Of a stretch of 64,000 bases of DNA, positions 1-12,290 are shown in pieces. The stretch spans positions 89,437 through 153,436 of the forward strand of contig BJOX01000371.1 in assembly GCA_009731375.1 (NCBI GenBank), in the 5' to 3' direction. Both the position numbers and the translations under genes were made by a program. The number at the start of each line of letters is the position of its first letter. The first letter of the stretch is position 1. This DNA is from Paulinella micropora. Lineage: Eukaryota > Cercozoa > Imbricatea > Euglyphida. Below the pieces are notes generated by a model. It did not search any database and was not told the DNA's origin. It was given only the letters and a program-made list of their open reading frames with translations.

Positions 1-86
1 AGGTAGGTAGGTAGGTAGGTAGGCAGGCAGGCAGGCAGGCAGGTAGGTAGGTAGGTAGGTAGGTAGGTAGGTAGGTAGGTAGGTAA
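1..86. repeat. (GGTA)n/(GGCA)n tract
   Basis: Tetranucleotide repeat at the window edge, followed by about 45 bp of non-repetitive sequence of unknown nature. Confidence 0.95.
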
Positions 87-226
87 GTATATAAGGCACT
101 TATACCTGGACCTTTGAATTATGATCCAACCACATACATACATACATAAATGCATGCATGTATGCATACATACATACATACATACAAACATACATACATA
201 CATACATACATATACATATACATACA

Positions 227-260
<34 letters not shown>

Positions 261-427
261 CATACATACATACATACATACATACATACATACATACATA
301 CATACATGCATGCATGCATGCATGCATGCATACATACATACATACATACATACATACGTACGTACGTACGTACGTACGTACGTACGTATGTACATACATA
401 CATACATACATACATACATACATACAT

Positions 428-611
428 AGCTTTGAAAAAAGAACGGACGACTTGCTGTTCTATCCACTCGTGGTAGTGATGGAACAATACATACATACAT
501 ACATACATACATACATACATACATACGTACATACATACATACATACATGCATGCATGCATGCATGCATGCATGCATGCATTCATACATACATACATATAT
601 GCATACATACA

Positions 612-643
<32 letters not shown>

Positions 644-1332
644 CACATATACATACATAGCTTTGAAGTAAGAACGGACGACTTGCTGTTCTATCCACTC
701 GTGGTAGTGATGCAACAATACATACATGCATACATACATACATACATACATGCATGCATACATACATACATACATACATACATACATACATACATACATA
801 CATACATACGTACATACGTACATACGTACATACGTATGTACGTACATACATACATACATACATACATACATACATACATACATACATACATACATACATA
901 CCTTTAAACTAAGAACGGACGACTTGCTGTTCTATCCACTCGTGTTAGTGATGGAACAATACATACATACATACATACATACATACATACATACATGCAT
1001 ACATACATACATACGTACATACATACATACATACATACATACATACATACATACATACATGCATGCATGCATGCATGCATACATACATACATACATACAT
1101 ACATACATACATACATACATGCATACATACATACATACATACATACATACATACATACATACGTACGTACGTACGTACATACATACATACATACATACAT
1201 AGCTTTGAAGTAAGAACGGACGACTTGCTGTTCTATCCACTCGTGGTAGTGATGGAACAATACATACATACATACATACATACATACATACATACATACA
1301 TGCATGGATGCATGCATGCATACATACATACA

Positions 1333-1364
<32 letters not shown>

Positions 1365-1530
1365 CATATACATATACATAGCTTTGAAGTAAGAACGGAC
1401 GACTTGCTGTTCTATCCACTCGTGGTAGTGATGCAACAATACATACATGCATACATACATACATAGATACATACATACATACATACATACATACATGCAT
1501 ACATACATACATAATACATACATACATACA

Positions 1531-1564
<34 letters not shown>

Positions 1565-1803
1565 CATACATACATACGAAGTAAGAACGGACGACTTGCT
1601 GTTCTATCCACTCGTGGTAGTGATGGAACAATATATACATACATACATACATACATACATACATACATACATGCATACATACATACATACATACATACGT
1701 ACGTACGTACATACATACATACATACATACATACATACATACATACATACATGCATGCATGCATGCATGCATACATACATACATACATACATACATGCAT
1801 ACA

Positions 1804-1835
<32 letters not shown>

Positions 1836-2622
1836 CATATATACATACATAGCTTTGAAGTAAGAACGGACGACTTGCTGTTCTATCCACTCGTGGTAGT
1901 GATGCAACAATACATACATACATACATACATACATACATACATACATACATACGTACGTGCGTACGTACGTACGTACGTTCATACATACATACATACATA
2001 CATACATACATACATACATACATACATACATACTACATACATATATACATACATACCTTTGAAGTAAGAACGGACGACTTGCTGTTCTATCCACTCGTGG
2101 TAGTGATGCAACAATACATACATACATACATACATACATACATACACATACATACATACATACATACATACATGCATACATACATACATATACATACATA
2201 CGTAGGTACGTACGTAGGTACGTACGTACGTACGTACGTACATACATACATACATACATACATACATACATACATACATACATACATGCATACATTATAT
2301 ACATACATACCTTTGAAGTAAGAACGAACGACTTGCTGTTCTATCCACTCGTGGTAGTGATGCAACAATACATACATACATACATACATACATACATACA
2401 CATACATACATACATACATACATACATGCATACATACATACATATACATACATACGTAGGTACGTACGTAGGTACGTACGTACGTACGTACGTACATACA
2501 TACATACATACATACATACATACATACATACATACATACATGCATACATTATATACATACATACCTTTGAAGTAAGAACGAACGACTTGCTGTTCTATCC
2601 ACTCGTGGTAGTGATGCAACAA
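428..2622 (-). repeat. Donor-side echo array of the 2.8 kb exon in (CATA)n
   Basis: Ten ~58-bp partial exon copies at about 429, 660, 902, 1202, 1380, 1578, 1851, 2057, 2310 and 2564, all reading HHYHEWIEQQVVRS on the minus strand. Copies at 902, 2057, 2310 and 2564 keep AAAG|GTATG. Others have AAAGC and have lost that GT, and the 1578 copy lacks the exon end. Spacers are CATA repeat with CATG and ACGT-rich interruptions at recurring positions. Confidence 0.95.
2056..2563. repeat. Two nearly identical 254-bp units (exon fragment plus repeat)
   Basis: 2056-2309 and 2310-2563 match almost perfectly, including the interrupted (GTAG)/(ACGT) tract and a TTATATAC variant. This shows that the unit of duplication is exon fragment plus spacer and that it happened recently. 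Confidence 0.85.
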
Positions 2623-2720
2623 TACATACATACATACATACATATACATACATACATACATACATACATGCATACATACATATATACATACATACGTACG
2701 TACGTACATACGTACATACA

Positions 2721-2754
<34 letters not shown>

Positions 2755-2763
2755 CATACATAC

Positions 2764-2870
2764 CTTTGAAGTAAGAACGGACGACTTGCTGTTCTATCCA
2801 CTCGTGGTAGTGATGGAACAAAATCCCCTCTGCTTTCGCTTTCTCCCATAACTGGTCAGTGTTGATATAC
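2764..2870 (-). CDS. Exon: YINTDQLWEKAKA...EQQVVRSYFK
   Basis: 107 nt, phase 2 in and phase 1 out: acceptor GGGCAG, donor AAAG|GTATGT. It is the only uninterrupted copy among about 30 partial ones: the first half (YINTDQLWEKAKA) is echoed about 20 times upstream, the second half (HHYHEWIEQQVVRSYF) ten times downstream. Rich in Trp, His and Tyr, so probably folded. The next exon lies left of the window. Confidence 0.85.
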
Positions 2871-2887
2871 CTGCCCATGTATGTATG

Positions 2888-2919
<32 letters not shown>

Positions 2920-5336
2920 TGTATGTATTGTATGTATTATTGTATGTATGTATGTACGTATGTATGTATGTACCTATGCACGTTTTCGCTTTCTCCCATA
3001 ACTGGTCAGTGTTGATATATACGTGTCACTGTATGTACGTATGTATGTATGTATGTATGTATGTATGTATGTATGTACGTATGTATGTACATATTCACGC
3101 TTTCGCTTTCTCCCATAACTGGTCAGTGTTGATATACCTGTCCATGTATGTATGCATGTATGTATGCATGTATGTATGTATGTATGTATTGTATGTATTA
3201 TTGTATGTATGTATGTACGTATGTATGTATGTATTCACGCTTTCGCTTTCTCCCATAACTGGTCAGTGTTGATAGACCTGTCACTGTATGTATGTATGTA
3301 TGTATGCATGTATGTATGTATGTATGTATGCATGTATGTATGTATGTATGTATGTATGTATGTATGTATTGTATGTATGTATGTATGTATGTATGTATGT
3401 ATTATTGTATGAATGTATGTACGTATGTATGTATGTATGCACGCTTTCGCTTTCTCCCATAACTGGTCAGTGTTGATATATACCTGTCACTGTATGTATG
3501 TACGTATGTATGTATGTATGTATGTATGTATTCACGCTTTCGCTTTTCCCCATAACTGGTCAGTGTTGATATACCTGTCCATATATGTACGTATGTATGT
3601 ATGTATGTATGTATGTATTGTATGTATTATTGTATGTATGTATGTACGTATGTATGTACGTATGCACGCTTTCGCTTTCTCCCGTAACTGGTCAGTGTTG
3701 ATATATACCTGTCACTGTATGTATGTATGTATGTATGTATGTATGCACGCTTTCGCTTTCTCCCATAACTGGTCAGTGTTGATATACCTGTCCATGTATG
3801 TATGTATGTATGTATGTATGTATGTACGTACGTATGTATGTATGCACGTTTTGTCTTTCTTTCATAACTGGTCAGTGTTGATATACACCTGTCACTGTCT
3901 GTCTGTATGTATGTATGTATGTATGTATGTATGTATGTATGTATGTATGTATGTATTGTATGCGTGTATGTATTGTATGTATGTATGTATGTATGTATGT
4001 ATGTATGTATGCTTTTGCTTTCTCCCATAACTGGTCAGTGTTGATATACCTGTCACTGTATGTATGTATGTATGTATGTATGTATGTATGTATTCACGCT
4101 TTCGCTTTCTCCCATAACTGGGCAGTGTTGATATACCTGTCCATGTATGTATGTATGTATGCATGTATGTATGTGTGTATGTATTGTATGTATTATTGTA
4201 TGTATGTATGTACGTATGTATGTACGTATGCACGCTTTCGCTTTCTCCCATAACTGGTCAGTGTTGATATATACCTTTCACTGTCTGTCTGTCTGTATGT
4301 ATGTATGTATGTATGTATTGTATGCATGTATGTATTGTATGCATGTATGTATGTATGTATGTATGTATGCTTTTGCTTTCTCCCATAACTGGTCAGTGTT
4401 GATATACCTGTATGTATGTATGTATGTATGTATGTATTCACGCTTTCGCTTTCTCCCATAACTGGTCAGCGTTGATATACCTGTCCATGTATGTATGCAT
4501 GTATGTATGTATGTGTGTATGTATTGTATGTATTATTGTATGTATGTATGTACGTATGTATGTACGTATGCACGCTTTCGCTTTCTCCCATAACTGGTCA
4601 GTGTTTGATATATACCTGTCCATGTATGTATGTATGTATGTATGTATGTATGTATGTATGTATGTATGTGTGTATGTATTGTATGCATTATTGTATGTAT
4701 GTATGTACGTATGTATGTATGTATGCACGCTTTCGCTTTCTCCCGTAACTGGTCAGTGTTGATATATACCTGTCACTGTATGTATGTATGTATGTATGTA
4801 AGCACGCTTTCGCTTTCTCCCATAACTGGTCAGTGTTGATATACCTGTCTATGTATGTATGTATGTATGTATGTATGTACGTATGTACGTATGTATGTAT
4901 GTATGCACGCTTTCGCTTTCTTTCATAACTGGGCAGTGTTGATATATACCTGTCACTGTATGTATGTATATATGTATGTATGTATGTATGCATGTATGTA
5001 TGTATGTATGTATGTATGTATGTATGCATGTATGTATTGTATGTATGTATGTATGTTTGTTTGTTTGTTTGTATGCATGTATGCTTTCGCTTTCTCCCAT
5101 AACTGGTCAGTGTTGATATACCTGTCCATGTATGTATGTATGTATGTATGTATGTATTGTATGTACTATTGTATGTATTATTGTATGTATGTATGTACGT
5201 ATGTATGTACGTATGCACGCTTTCGCTTTTTCCCATAACTGGTCAGTGTTGATATACCTGTATGTATGTATGTATGTATGTATGTATGCACGCTTTCGCT
5301 TTCTCCCATAACTGGTCAGTGTTGATATATACCTGT
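2871..5336 (-). repeat. Acceptor-side echo array of the 2.8 kb exon in (TATG)n
   Basis: About 20 partial copies of ~40 nt (first at 2983, last near 5333), each carrying CAG plus the first codons (YINTDQLWEKAKA). Upstream flanks alternate between two types (GTCCATG and GTCACTG). Many downstream flanks contain a shared TATTGTATGTATTATTG variant. Confidence 0.95.
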
Positions 5337-5408
5337 CACTGTAATGTATGTATGTATGTATGTATGCATGTATGTCCGTATGCATGTATGTATATGTATG
5401 TGATAAAC

Positions 5409-5569
5409 CTTAGGGGATTTTCTGTAAACGTTCCTTGTCGCAATTTAATCGCTAATAGCGTAAGCTTGAAGAAGACTTTTTCTTGAGAGAGCGGATCCTG
5501 CCAATTGGCTTTTTCCAAGCCATCGGGGGGTGTTCCGGACACATCTGGCGGAGGGGGGACCGGACTGGT
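5409..5569 (-). CDS. Exon: start of C-terminal globular part
   Basis: 161 nt, phase 0 in and phase 2 out: acceptor ACTCTCCCAG, donor CCTAAG|GTTTAT. Begins TSPVPPPPDVSGTPPDGLEK, then changes character to KVFFKLTLLAIKLRQGTF, a hydrophobic helix typical of folded domains. One acceptor-side echo of the first ~54 nt lies upstream at 5743-5796. I do not recognise the domain. Confidence 0.8.
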
Positions 5570-5823
5570 CTGGGAGAGTATATATATATATATATATTTA
5601 TATATTTACAATTCTATTTCTATTTATATTTACGTGTAACATATGTACATGTATATATATATATATATTTATATATATAAGATATACCTCCCTCCATCCC
5701 TCTATTCCTCTCTCTCTCTCTCTCTCCCTCTCTCTCTCTTTCTAAGCTATCGGGGGGTGTTCCGGACACGTCTGGCGGAGGACGGACCGGACTGGTCTGA
5801 GAGAGAGAGGGGGGGGGGGGGGG

Positions 5824-5858
<35 letters not shown>
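5570..5858. repeat. TA and CT tracts with an acceptor-side echo (5743-5796) and poly-G
   Basis: TA-rich tract, CT tract, then a second copy of the 5.5 kb exon start (PPDVSGTPPD reading) with its CTCTCAG acceptor, then a ~45-base poly-G run ending at a gap. Confidence 0.85.
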
Positions 5859-5868
5859 NNNNNNNNNN
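5859..5868. other. Assembly gap (10 N) after poly-G
   Basis: Run of N. Confidence 1.
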
Positions 5869-6324
5869 AGGGATGGAGGGATGGAGGGATGGAGCGAGGG
5901 ATATATATATATATAAATGTAAATATAAATATAAATTTAAATGTAAATATATATAATATAATATAATATAATATAATATAATATAATATAATATAATATA
6001 ATATAATATAATATAATAATATAATATAATAATATAATACAATATAATATAAATACAATATTATATATATGTATATTATATATATATATCTATATTATAT
6101 ATATATATATACATATATGTATATGTACATATGTACACACACACACACACACATATATATATACACATATATAATGTATATATAAATATAAATATAAATA
6201 TAAATATAAATATAAATATAAATATAAAATATAAATATAAACATAAATATAAATATAAATATAAATGTAAATATAAATATATCTACATATCTACACATAT
6301 ACATGCATACATACATACATACAT

Positions 6325-6401
<77 letters not shown>

Positions 6402-6488
6402 CAGTTCTATATACATATATATATATATATATAGAAATATAGAAATATAGAAATATAAAGAAATATAGAAATATATATATATATATAG

Positions 6489-6526
<38 letters not shown>

Positions 6527-6545
6527 GGAGAGAAAGAGAAAGCAC
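5869..6545. repeat. Mixed repeats: (GGAT)n, pentameric ATATA/TAATA, hexameric TATAAA, CATA, CA, TA, GA
   Basis: A patchwork of at least six motifs in under 700 bp, including (AATAT)n at about 5955-6055 and (TAAATA)n at about 6180-6290. No exon-like island. Confidence 0.9.
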
Positions 6546-6732
6546 CTGGGTCTTGTTGGCCGGGCCGGCCGCGGGAATTTTCGGCTGCTCGTTATGTGCG
6601 GGTGCCACTGGTGGCGGTGGGGTGTGGGTCCCGGGTGGCACTGGTGGGGGTGGGGTGTGGGGCGGCCCCACCTGGTTAGTAGGAATAGACACAGGTACCT
6701 TGCTTGGTGAAGATCCTCCTAGTGAGCGCGAG
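6546..6732 (-). CDS. Exon: proline-rich segment
   Basis: 187 nt, the longest exon; phase 2 in and phase 0 out: acceptor TTATCTGTAG, donor ACCCAG|GTGCTT. 62 codons with a short internal duplication (PPHTPPPPV and THTPPPPV), Ser-rich start and [16 protein letters not shown] end. Probably disordered and possibly an SH3/EVH1-type ligand, which is inference. GC-rich compared with its surroundings; no echoes. Confidence 0.8.
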
Positions 6733-6940
6733 CTACAGATAACACATCACATACATACATACATACATACATACATACATACGTACATACATACATACAT
6801 ACATACATACATACATACATACATACATACATAACATACATACATATATCTGTCCCTATGAGAACATACGGACAGATATATGTATGTATGTAAGTTATGT
6901 ATGTATGTAGTATTTTTGATAGACAGATAGATAGATAGAT

Positions 6941-7002
<62 letters not shown>

Positions 7003-7007
7003 CGATC

Positions 7008-7063
<56 letters not shown>

Positions 7064-7067
7064 CATA
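6733..7067. repeat. CATA tract, short hairpin, TATG switch, then (GATA)n
   Basis: A 13-bp inverted repeat (6843-6855 and 6870-6882) marks the point where CATA becomes TATG on the plus strand. (GATA)n follows. Confidence 0.85.
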
Positions 7068-7101
7068 GACCTGGATGACGGACTATGGGAAACAAATAGA
7101 A

Positions 7102-7146
<45 letters not shown>

Positions 7147-7147
7147 C

Positions 7148-7186
<39 letters not shown>

Positions 7187-7218
7187 CCTGGACGACGGAC
7201 TAGGGGAAACAAATAGAA

Positions 7219-7251
<33 letters not shown>

Positions 7252-7309
7252 CCTGGACGACGGACTACGGGAAACAAACAGATAGATAGATAGATAGATA
7301 GATAGATAT

Positions 7310-7351
<42 letters not shown>

Positions 7352-7368
7352 GGATGGATGGATGGATG

Positions 7369-7419
<51 letters not shown>

Positions 7420-7436
7420 GGATGGATGGATGGATG

Positions 7437-7468
<32 letters not shown>

Positions 7469-7520
7469 TATAGATAGATAGATAGATAGATAGACCTGGA
7501 ATAAGGGCTATGGGAACCAA

Positions 7521-7553
<33 letters not shown>

Positions 7554-7606
7554 CCTGGAAGATGGGCTATGGGGAAAAAATGAATAGGCACATAGATCGA
7601 TAGATC

Positions 7607-7644
<38 letters not shown>

Positions 7645-7772
7645 CAGACAGACATAACTTGACGACAGACTATGGGAAACAAACAGATAGATAGATAGAT
7701 AGATAGACAGACAGATAGATAGATAGATATATAGATAGATAGATAGATAGATAGATAGATTGATAGATAGAT

Positions 7773-7810
<38 letters not shown>

Positions 7811-7814
7811 GGAG

Positions 7815-7861
<47 letters not shown>

Positions 7862-7897
7862 CCTGGACGACGGACTGTGGGAAACAAACAGACAGAC

Positions 7898-7944
<47 letters not shown>

Positions 7945-7950
7945 CAGACG

Positions 7951-7984
<34 letters not shown>

Positions 7985-8032
7985 CCTGGATGACGGACTA
8001 TGGGAAACAAATATATAAATATACATACATAT

Positions 8033-8085
<53 letters not shown>

Positions 8086-8112
8086 CCTGGACGAAGGACT
8101 ATGGGAAACAAA
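7068..8112 (-). repeat. Donor-side echo array of the 8.2 kb exon in (GATA)n
   Basis: About nine copies of a ~25-nt fragment (sense CCCATAGTCCGTCGTCCAG then GTCTATC) at about 7068, 7191, 7250, 7494, 7552, 7650, 7861, 7983 and 8088. Most keep CAG|GTCTAT; the 7650 copy has degenerated. Confidence 0.9.
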
Positions 8113-8131
8113 TAGATACAGATAGATAGAC

Positions 8132-8166
<35 letters not shown>

Positions 8167-8171
8167 AAGAC

Positions 8172-8227
8172 CTGGACGAAGGACTATGGGAAACAGTGCT
8201 GGCAAACTGAGACGCTAACGTTTCGCC
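8172..8227 (-). CDS. Exon: [18 protein letters not shown]
   Basis: 56 nt, phase 0 in and phase 2 out: acceptor TATATAG, donor GTCCAG|GTCTTT. Its last ~20 nt with the donor are echoed about nine times downstream between 7068 and 8112. Confidence 0.75.
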
Positions 8228-8250
8228 CTATATATATATATATATGTGTT

Positions 8251-8281
<31 letters not shown>

Positions 8282-8439
8282 GTGTATGTATGTATGTCTG
8301 TCTGTGTGTCTTTATGTATGTATGTATGTATGTATGTATGTATGTATTTATGTATGTATGTATGTATGCATCTATGTATGCACATATCTATGTATTTCAT
8401 ATATATACCAAATATCTATGTACGTATGTAATAATAGAC

Positions 8440-8490
8440 CAAGTTGTCGCCTGGTCCACTCTCATAACGAAGTCCTTCTTGTTTGCTCTC
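8440..8490 (-). CDS. Exon: ESKQEGLRYESGPGDNL
   Basis: 51 nt, 17 codons, phase 0 in and out: acceptor TGAATGTAG, donor AACTTG|GTCTAT. Another open frame (RANKKDFVMRVDQ) would leave phase 2 and hit a stop at the start of the next exon, so phase 0 is preferred. No echoes. Confidence 0.7.
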
Positions 8491-8847
8491 CTACATTCAT
8501 ATATACCTACCTACCTACCTACCTACCTACCTACCTACCTGCCTGCCTATCTACCTACCTACCTACATACCTACCTACCTACCTGCGTACACGCATATGT
8601 AGGTACATACATACATACATACATACATACATACATACATACATACATACATACATACATGGATACATGCATACATACATACATACATACATACATACAT
8701 ACCTCTTTTTCCTCGCCAAACTCGGTCCTTCATACGTACGTACATACATACATGCATACATACATACATACATACATACATACATACATACATACATAAC
8801 ATGCATAACATACATAACATACATAACATACATACATACACGTATAC
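8491..8847. repeat. CCTA and CATA tracts with one donor-side echo (8703-8730)
   Basis: Simple repeat separating the 8.4 and 8.85 kb exons. The island at 8703-8730 matches the end of the 8.85 kb exon with its GAG|GTATG donor. Confidence 0.8.
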
Positions 8848-8890
8848 CTCTTTGTTCTGTCTGGCCAGAGCACTAGGCGAGATTAAAGCG
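8848..8890 (-). CDS. Exon: ALISPSALARQNKE
   Basis: 43 nt, phase 2 in and phase 0 out: acceptor TATCTAG, donor AAAGAG|GTATAC. One donor-side echo downstream (8703-8730, SLARKK-like). It follows the 11.5 kb exon directly in phase, so the ~16-nt island at 10.1 kb is probably not an exon. Confidence 0.75.
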
Positions 8891-8961
8891 CTAGATAGAT
8901 AGGTAGATAGATAGATTGATCGATAGATAGATAGATAGATAGATAGATAGAGCGATAGAGC

Positions 8962-9035
<74 letters not shown>

Positions 9036-9080
9036 CACAGATAGATAGATAGAAGGTAGATATATATATATATATGTATG

Positions 9081-9592
9081 AGATATCGACTAATGTCAGA
9101 AAAAAGGAGCTTCTGATTTCGTCAACCAAGGAAGTCTGTGGGTAAAGTTTAACCCGATGCCCAGCTAAGCCGTGATGTTTGCACGGAAGGGACTGATACA
9201 GGCGATACAAATCTCCCTAGTACCAGGCGGGGCCAGGGCTCGTTCCATAAGCGCCCCTTGCAGAACGAGCTCCCACCTCCATTACAGAGGACCCAGTAAG
9301 CAGATGGAGTTTCGAGACTGTTCGACAGTCTAGTATAAACCGACAGAGCACTGTGGGTTTTATTCCGGGCTCAACAAGCGAGAAAGGGCACCCTGAGGGA
9401 ACAGGATTGTGCTTCCCGTCGCTATTTCGGCATGTGATTTATAGGCGTACGGCTAGGCACACATAAGGCACCGCACCACGGGCCCAGCACACCCACACCA
9501 TCCCCTAATTCTCTGTTTGTCGACAGATGGCACCCATTTCAAAAAAACCAAGCCCAAGGGAGGGTCAGTGACACCTCAAGTGGCCTTGGTTC
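9081..9592. mobile_element. Dispersed ~510-bp repeat, copy 1
   Basis: Starts AGATATCGACTAATGTCAG and ends near AAGTGGCCTTGGTTC. It closely matches 15216-15729 and 23877-24259, all in the same orientation inside GATA repeat. No long open frame; a solo LTR or non-autonomous element is possible. Terminal repeats are not obvious. Confidence 0.75.
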
Positions 9593-9630
9593 GCTCCGTG
9601 TAGTAAGTGATGAGATCAACTGATGAGAAT

Positions 9631-9686
<56 letters not shown>

Positions 9687-10132
9687 ACAATGTTACTGTT
9701 CAGTTTATGGGCGTGGTATAGCTTTAAAAGCCATAAGCCTCCTGTACTACCCACGGGCAGGAACTCTCAGCACTTCATAAGCTGCACGCCAACCATCTGC
9801 TCGGGTTGGTGCCCGTGCCCAGTTCAAGCCGAAAGGCAGCCGAGCCCTTCAGCTGCACAGGAACAACCACTAAAAAGACTCCCCCAGGGGCGTGTGCCAT
9901 AAAGAGATGATGACACGAACAAGCGGAGGTGTCGAGTTCACGCTCGTTGTGAGTTACCTTCTACAACCTCGACTTCATCACCCCTTTGCATCACGACCCT
10001 GGTCCCCGGACGAGAGTTGGTCGCCTGTTAGCCCTGCGCTGCGCGCGAACAACGGCGGACACAAAACCGTCAATATAGGAGATAGATGTAAATTCCAAGG
10101 CTAAGTTACCAGTGGCAGAGACCGCCTCAACG
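9687..10132. other. Uncharacterised non-repetitive intron segment
   Basis: About 450 bp of complex sequence in the intron between the 11.5 and 8.85 kb exons. It holds no exon consistent in phase; a 16-nt island between AG and GTAACT near 10.1 kb was rejected. It may be a fragment of a dispersed element. Confidence 0.5.
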
Positions 10133-10138
10133 ATAGAT

Positions 10139-10184
<46 letters not shown>

Positions 10185-10448
10185 GTAGATAGATAGGTAG
10201 ATAGATAGATAGATGGATAGATGGATATGTAGGTAGGTAGGTAGATATATAGATAGATAGATAGATAGGTAGGTAGGTAGGTAGGTAGGTAGGTAGGTAC
10301 ATAGATAGATCTATCTATCTATCAATCTTAGATAGGTAGGTAGGTAGGTAGGTAGATAGATAGTTAGATAGATAGATAGACAGATAGATAGATAGATAGA
10401 TAGATAGATGGATAGATGGATAGATAGATAGAGAGATAGAGAGATAGA

Positions 10449-10531
10449 GAAGTAACGCGTCTTCTCCTTCGTTGTCTCGCATTGCCTCCTGGTACCGCTT
10501 CATCTCGATAGATATAGATAGATAGATAGGT

Positions 10532-10566
<35 letters not shown>

Positions 10567-10607
10567 CATACATATATATATATATACATACATATATATA
10601 TACATAC

Positions 10608-10669
<62 letters not shown>

Positions 10670-10708
10670 GTAGGTAGGTAGATACATAGATCGATAGACA
10701 GATAGGTC

Positions 10709-10774
<66 letters not shown>

Positions 10775-10932
10775 GAGATAGATAGATAGATAGATAGATA
10801 TATAGATAGATAGATAGATAGAGAACTAACTTGTGTTTTCCTTCGTTGTCTTATATTGCCTCACACGGTACCGCTTCATCTCGATAGATAGAGATAGATA
10901 GATAGGTATAAATATAGATCAATAGATCGATC

Positions 10933-11004
<72 letters not shown>

Positions 11005-11109
11005 CATAGATAGGTAGATAGATAGGTAGATAGATAGATAGAGAACTAACTTGTGTTTTCCTTTGTTGTCTCGTATTGCCTCCTGGTACAGCTTCATCTC
11101 GATAGATAG

Positions 11110-11148
<39 letters not shown>

Positions 11149-11167
11149 GTAGGTAGATAGGTAGGTC

Positions 11168-11203
<36 letters not shown>

Positions 11204-11315
11204 TGTAGATAGATAGATAGATAGATCGATAGATAGATCGATAGATAGATAGATAGAGAACTAACTTGTGTTTTCCTTCGTTGTCTCGTATTGCCTCCTG
11301 GTACCGCTTCATCTC
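10449..11315 (-). repeat. Donor-side echo array of the 11.5 kb exon
   Basis: Four ~50-60-nt copies at about 10449, 10823, 11042 and 11259, reading [13 protein letters not shown]. Three have CACAA|GTTAGT; the 10449 copy has drifted to GTTACT. The 10823 copy has drifted within the exon part. Confidence 0.95.
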
Positions 11316-11339
11316 GATAGATAGAATATAGATAGATAG

Positions 11340-11370
<31 letters not shown>

Positions 11371-11371
11371 C

Positions 11372-11409
<38 letters not shown>

Positions 11410-11435
11410 GTAGATAGGTAGATAGGTAGATCGAC

Positions 11436-11483
<48 letters not shown>

Positions 11484-11518
11484 CGATAGATCGATATATA
11501 GATAGATAGAGAACTGAC

Positions 11519-11598
11519 TTGTCTTTTCCCTCGTTGTCTCGGATCGCCTCCTGATATCGCTTCATCTCCTCTCGATCCTTCTCCAATGCAGTCTCAAG
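11519..11598 (-). CDS. Exon: [20 protein letters not shown] coiled coil
   Basis: 80 nt, phase 0 in and phase 2 out: acceptor TGTACGAAAG, donor GACAA|GTCAGT. Best demonstration of the echo rule: three acceptor-side partial copies upstream (11675-11988) and four donor-side partial copies downstream (10449-11315). Confidence 0.8.
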
Positions 11599-11674
11599 CT
11601 TTCGTACACACATATGCGTACATAAATACATACATAAATACATATATATAGATACATACATATAGATACATACA

Positions 11675-11988
11675 TCTTCATTGCCTCTCGATCCTTCTCC
11701 AATGCAGTCTCAAGCTTTCGTACACGCATATACATACATAAATACATACATATACATATATACATACATATAGATACATACATCTTCATTTCCTCTCGAT
11801 CCTTCTCCAAAGCAGTCTCAAGCTTTCGTACACACATATACATGCATAAATACATACATAAATACATATACATACATACACATACATACATACATATACA
11901 CACATAGATATATACATACGTACATACACATACATACACATAAATACATATACATACATACATCTTCATCTCCTCTCGATCCTTTCGT
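11675..11988 (-). repeat. Acceptor-side echo array of the 11.5 kb exon
   Basis: Three copies of the exon start ([15 protein letters not shown]) with the CGAAAG acceptor, at about 11675-11719, 11783-11829 and 11963-11988. The third is the most truncated. Confidence 0.9.
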
Positions 11989-11998
11989 ACATACATAT

Positions 11999-12013
11999 AC
12001 ATGCATACATACA

Positions 12014-12046
<33 letters not shown>

Positions 12047-12047
12047 G

Positions 12048-12104
<57 letters not shown>

Positions 12105-12130
12105 CATACATACATACATACATACATACG

Positions 12131-12189
<59 letters not shown>

Positions 12190-12290
12190 TATACATATAT
12201 ATATATACATACATATACATGCATAGGTATACACATGCATACATATTTATACATACATATACATACTATAGATAGATAGATAGACACACC
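11999..12290. repeat. CATA and (TA)n tracts
   Basis: Pure simple repeat between the two echo zones of one intron. No exon-like island. Confidence 0.9.

Noticed and set aside
100-2304. Long open frames of YVCM/HTYI/LSIY repeats on both strands across the window
   Set aside because: TATG, CATA and TATC repeats have no stop in any frame, so open length means nothing; only the short non-repeat islands carry coding signal.
5800-5858. Long poly-G runs as G-quadruplex regulators
   Set aside because: They end at gaps, as do several other G or C runs here, so their length is probably a sequencing or assembly artefact.
10100-10132. Small exon between AG and GTAACT
   Set aside because: 16 nt would break the phase that otherwise joins the 11.5 and 8.85 kb exons.
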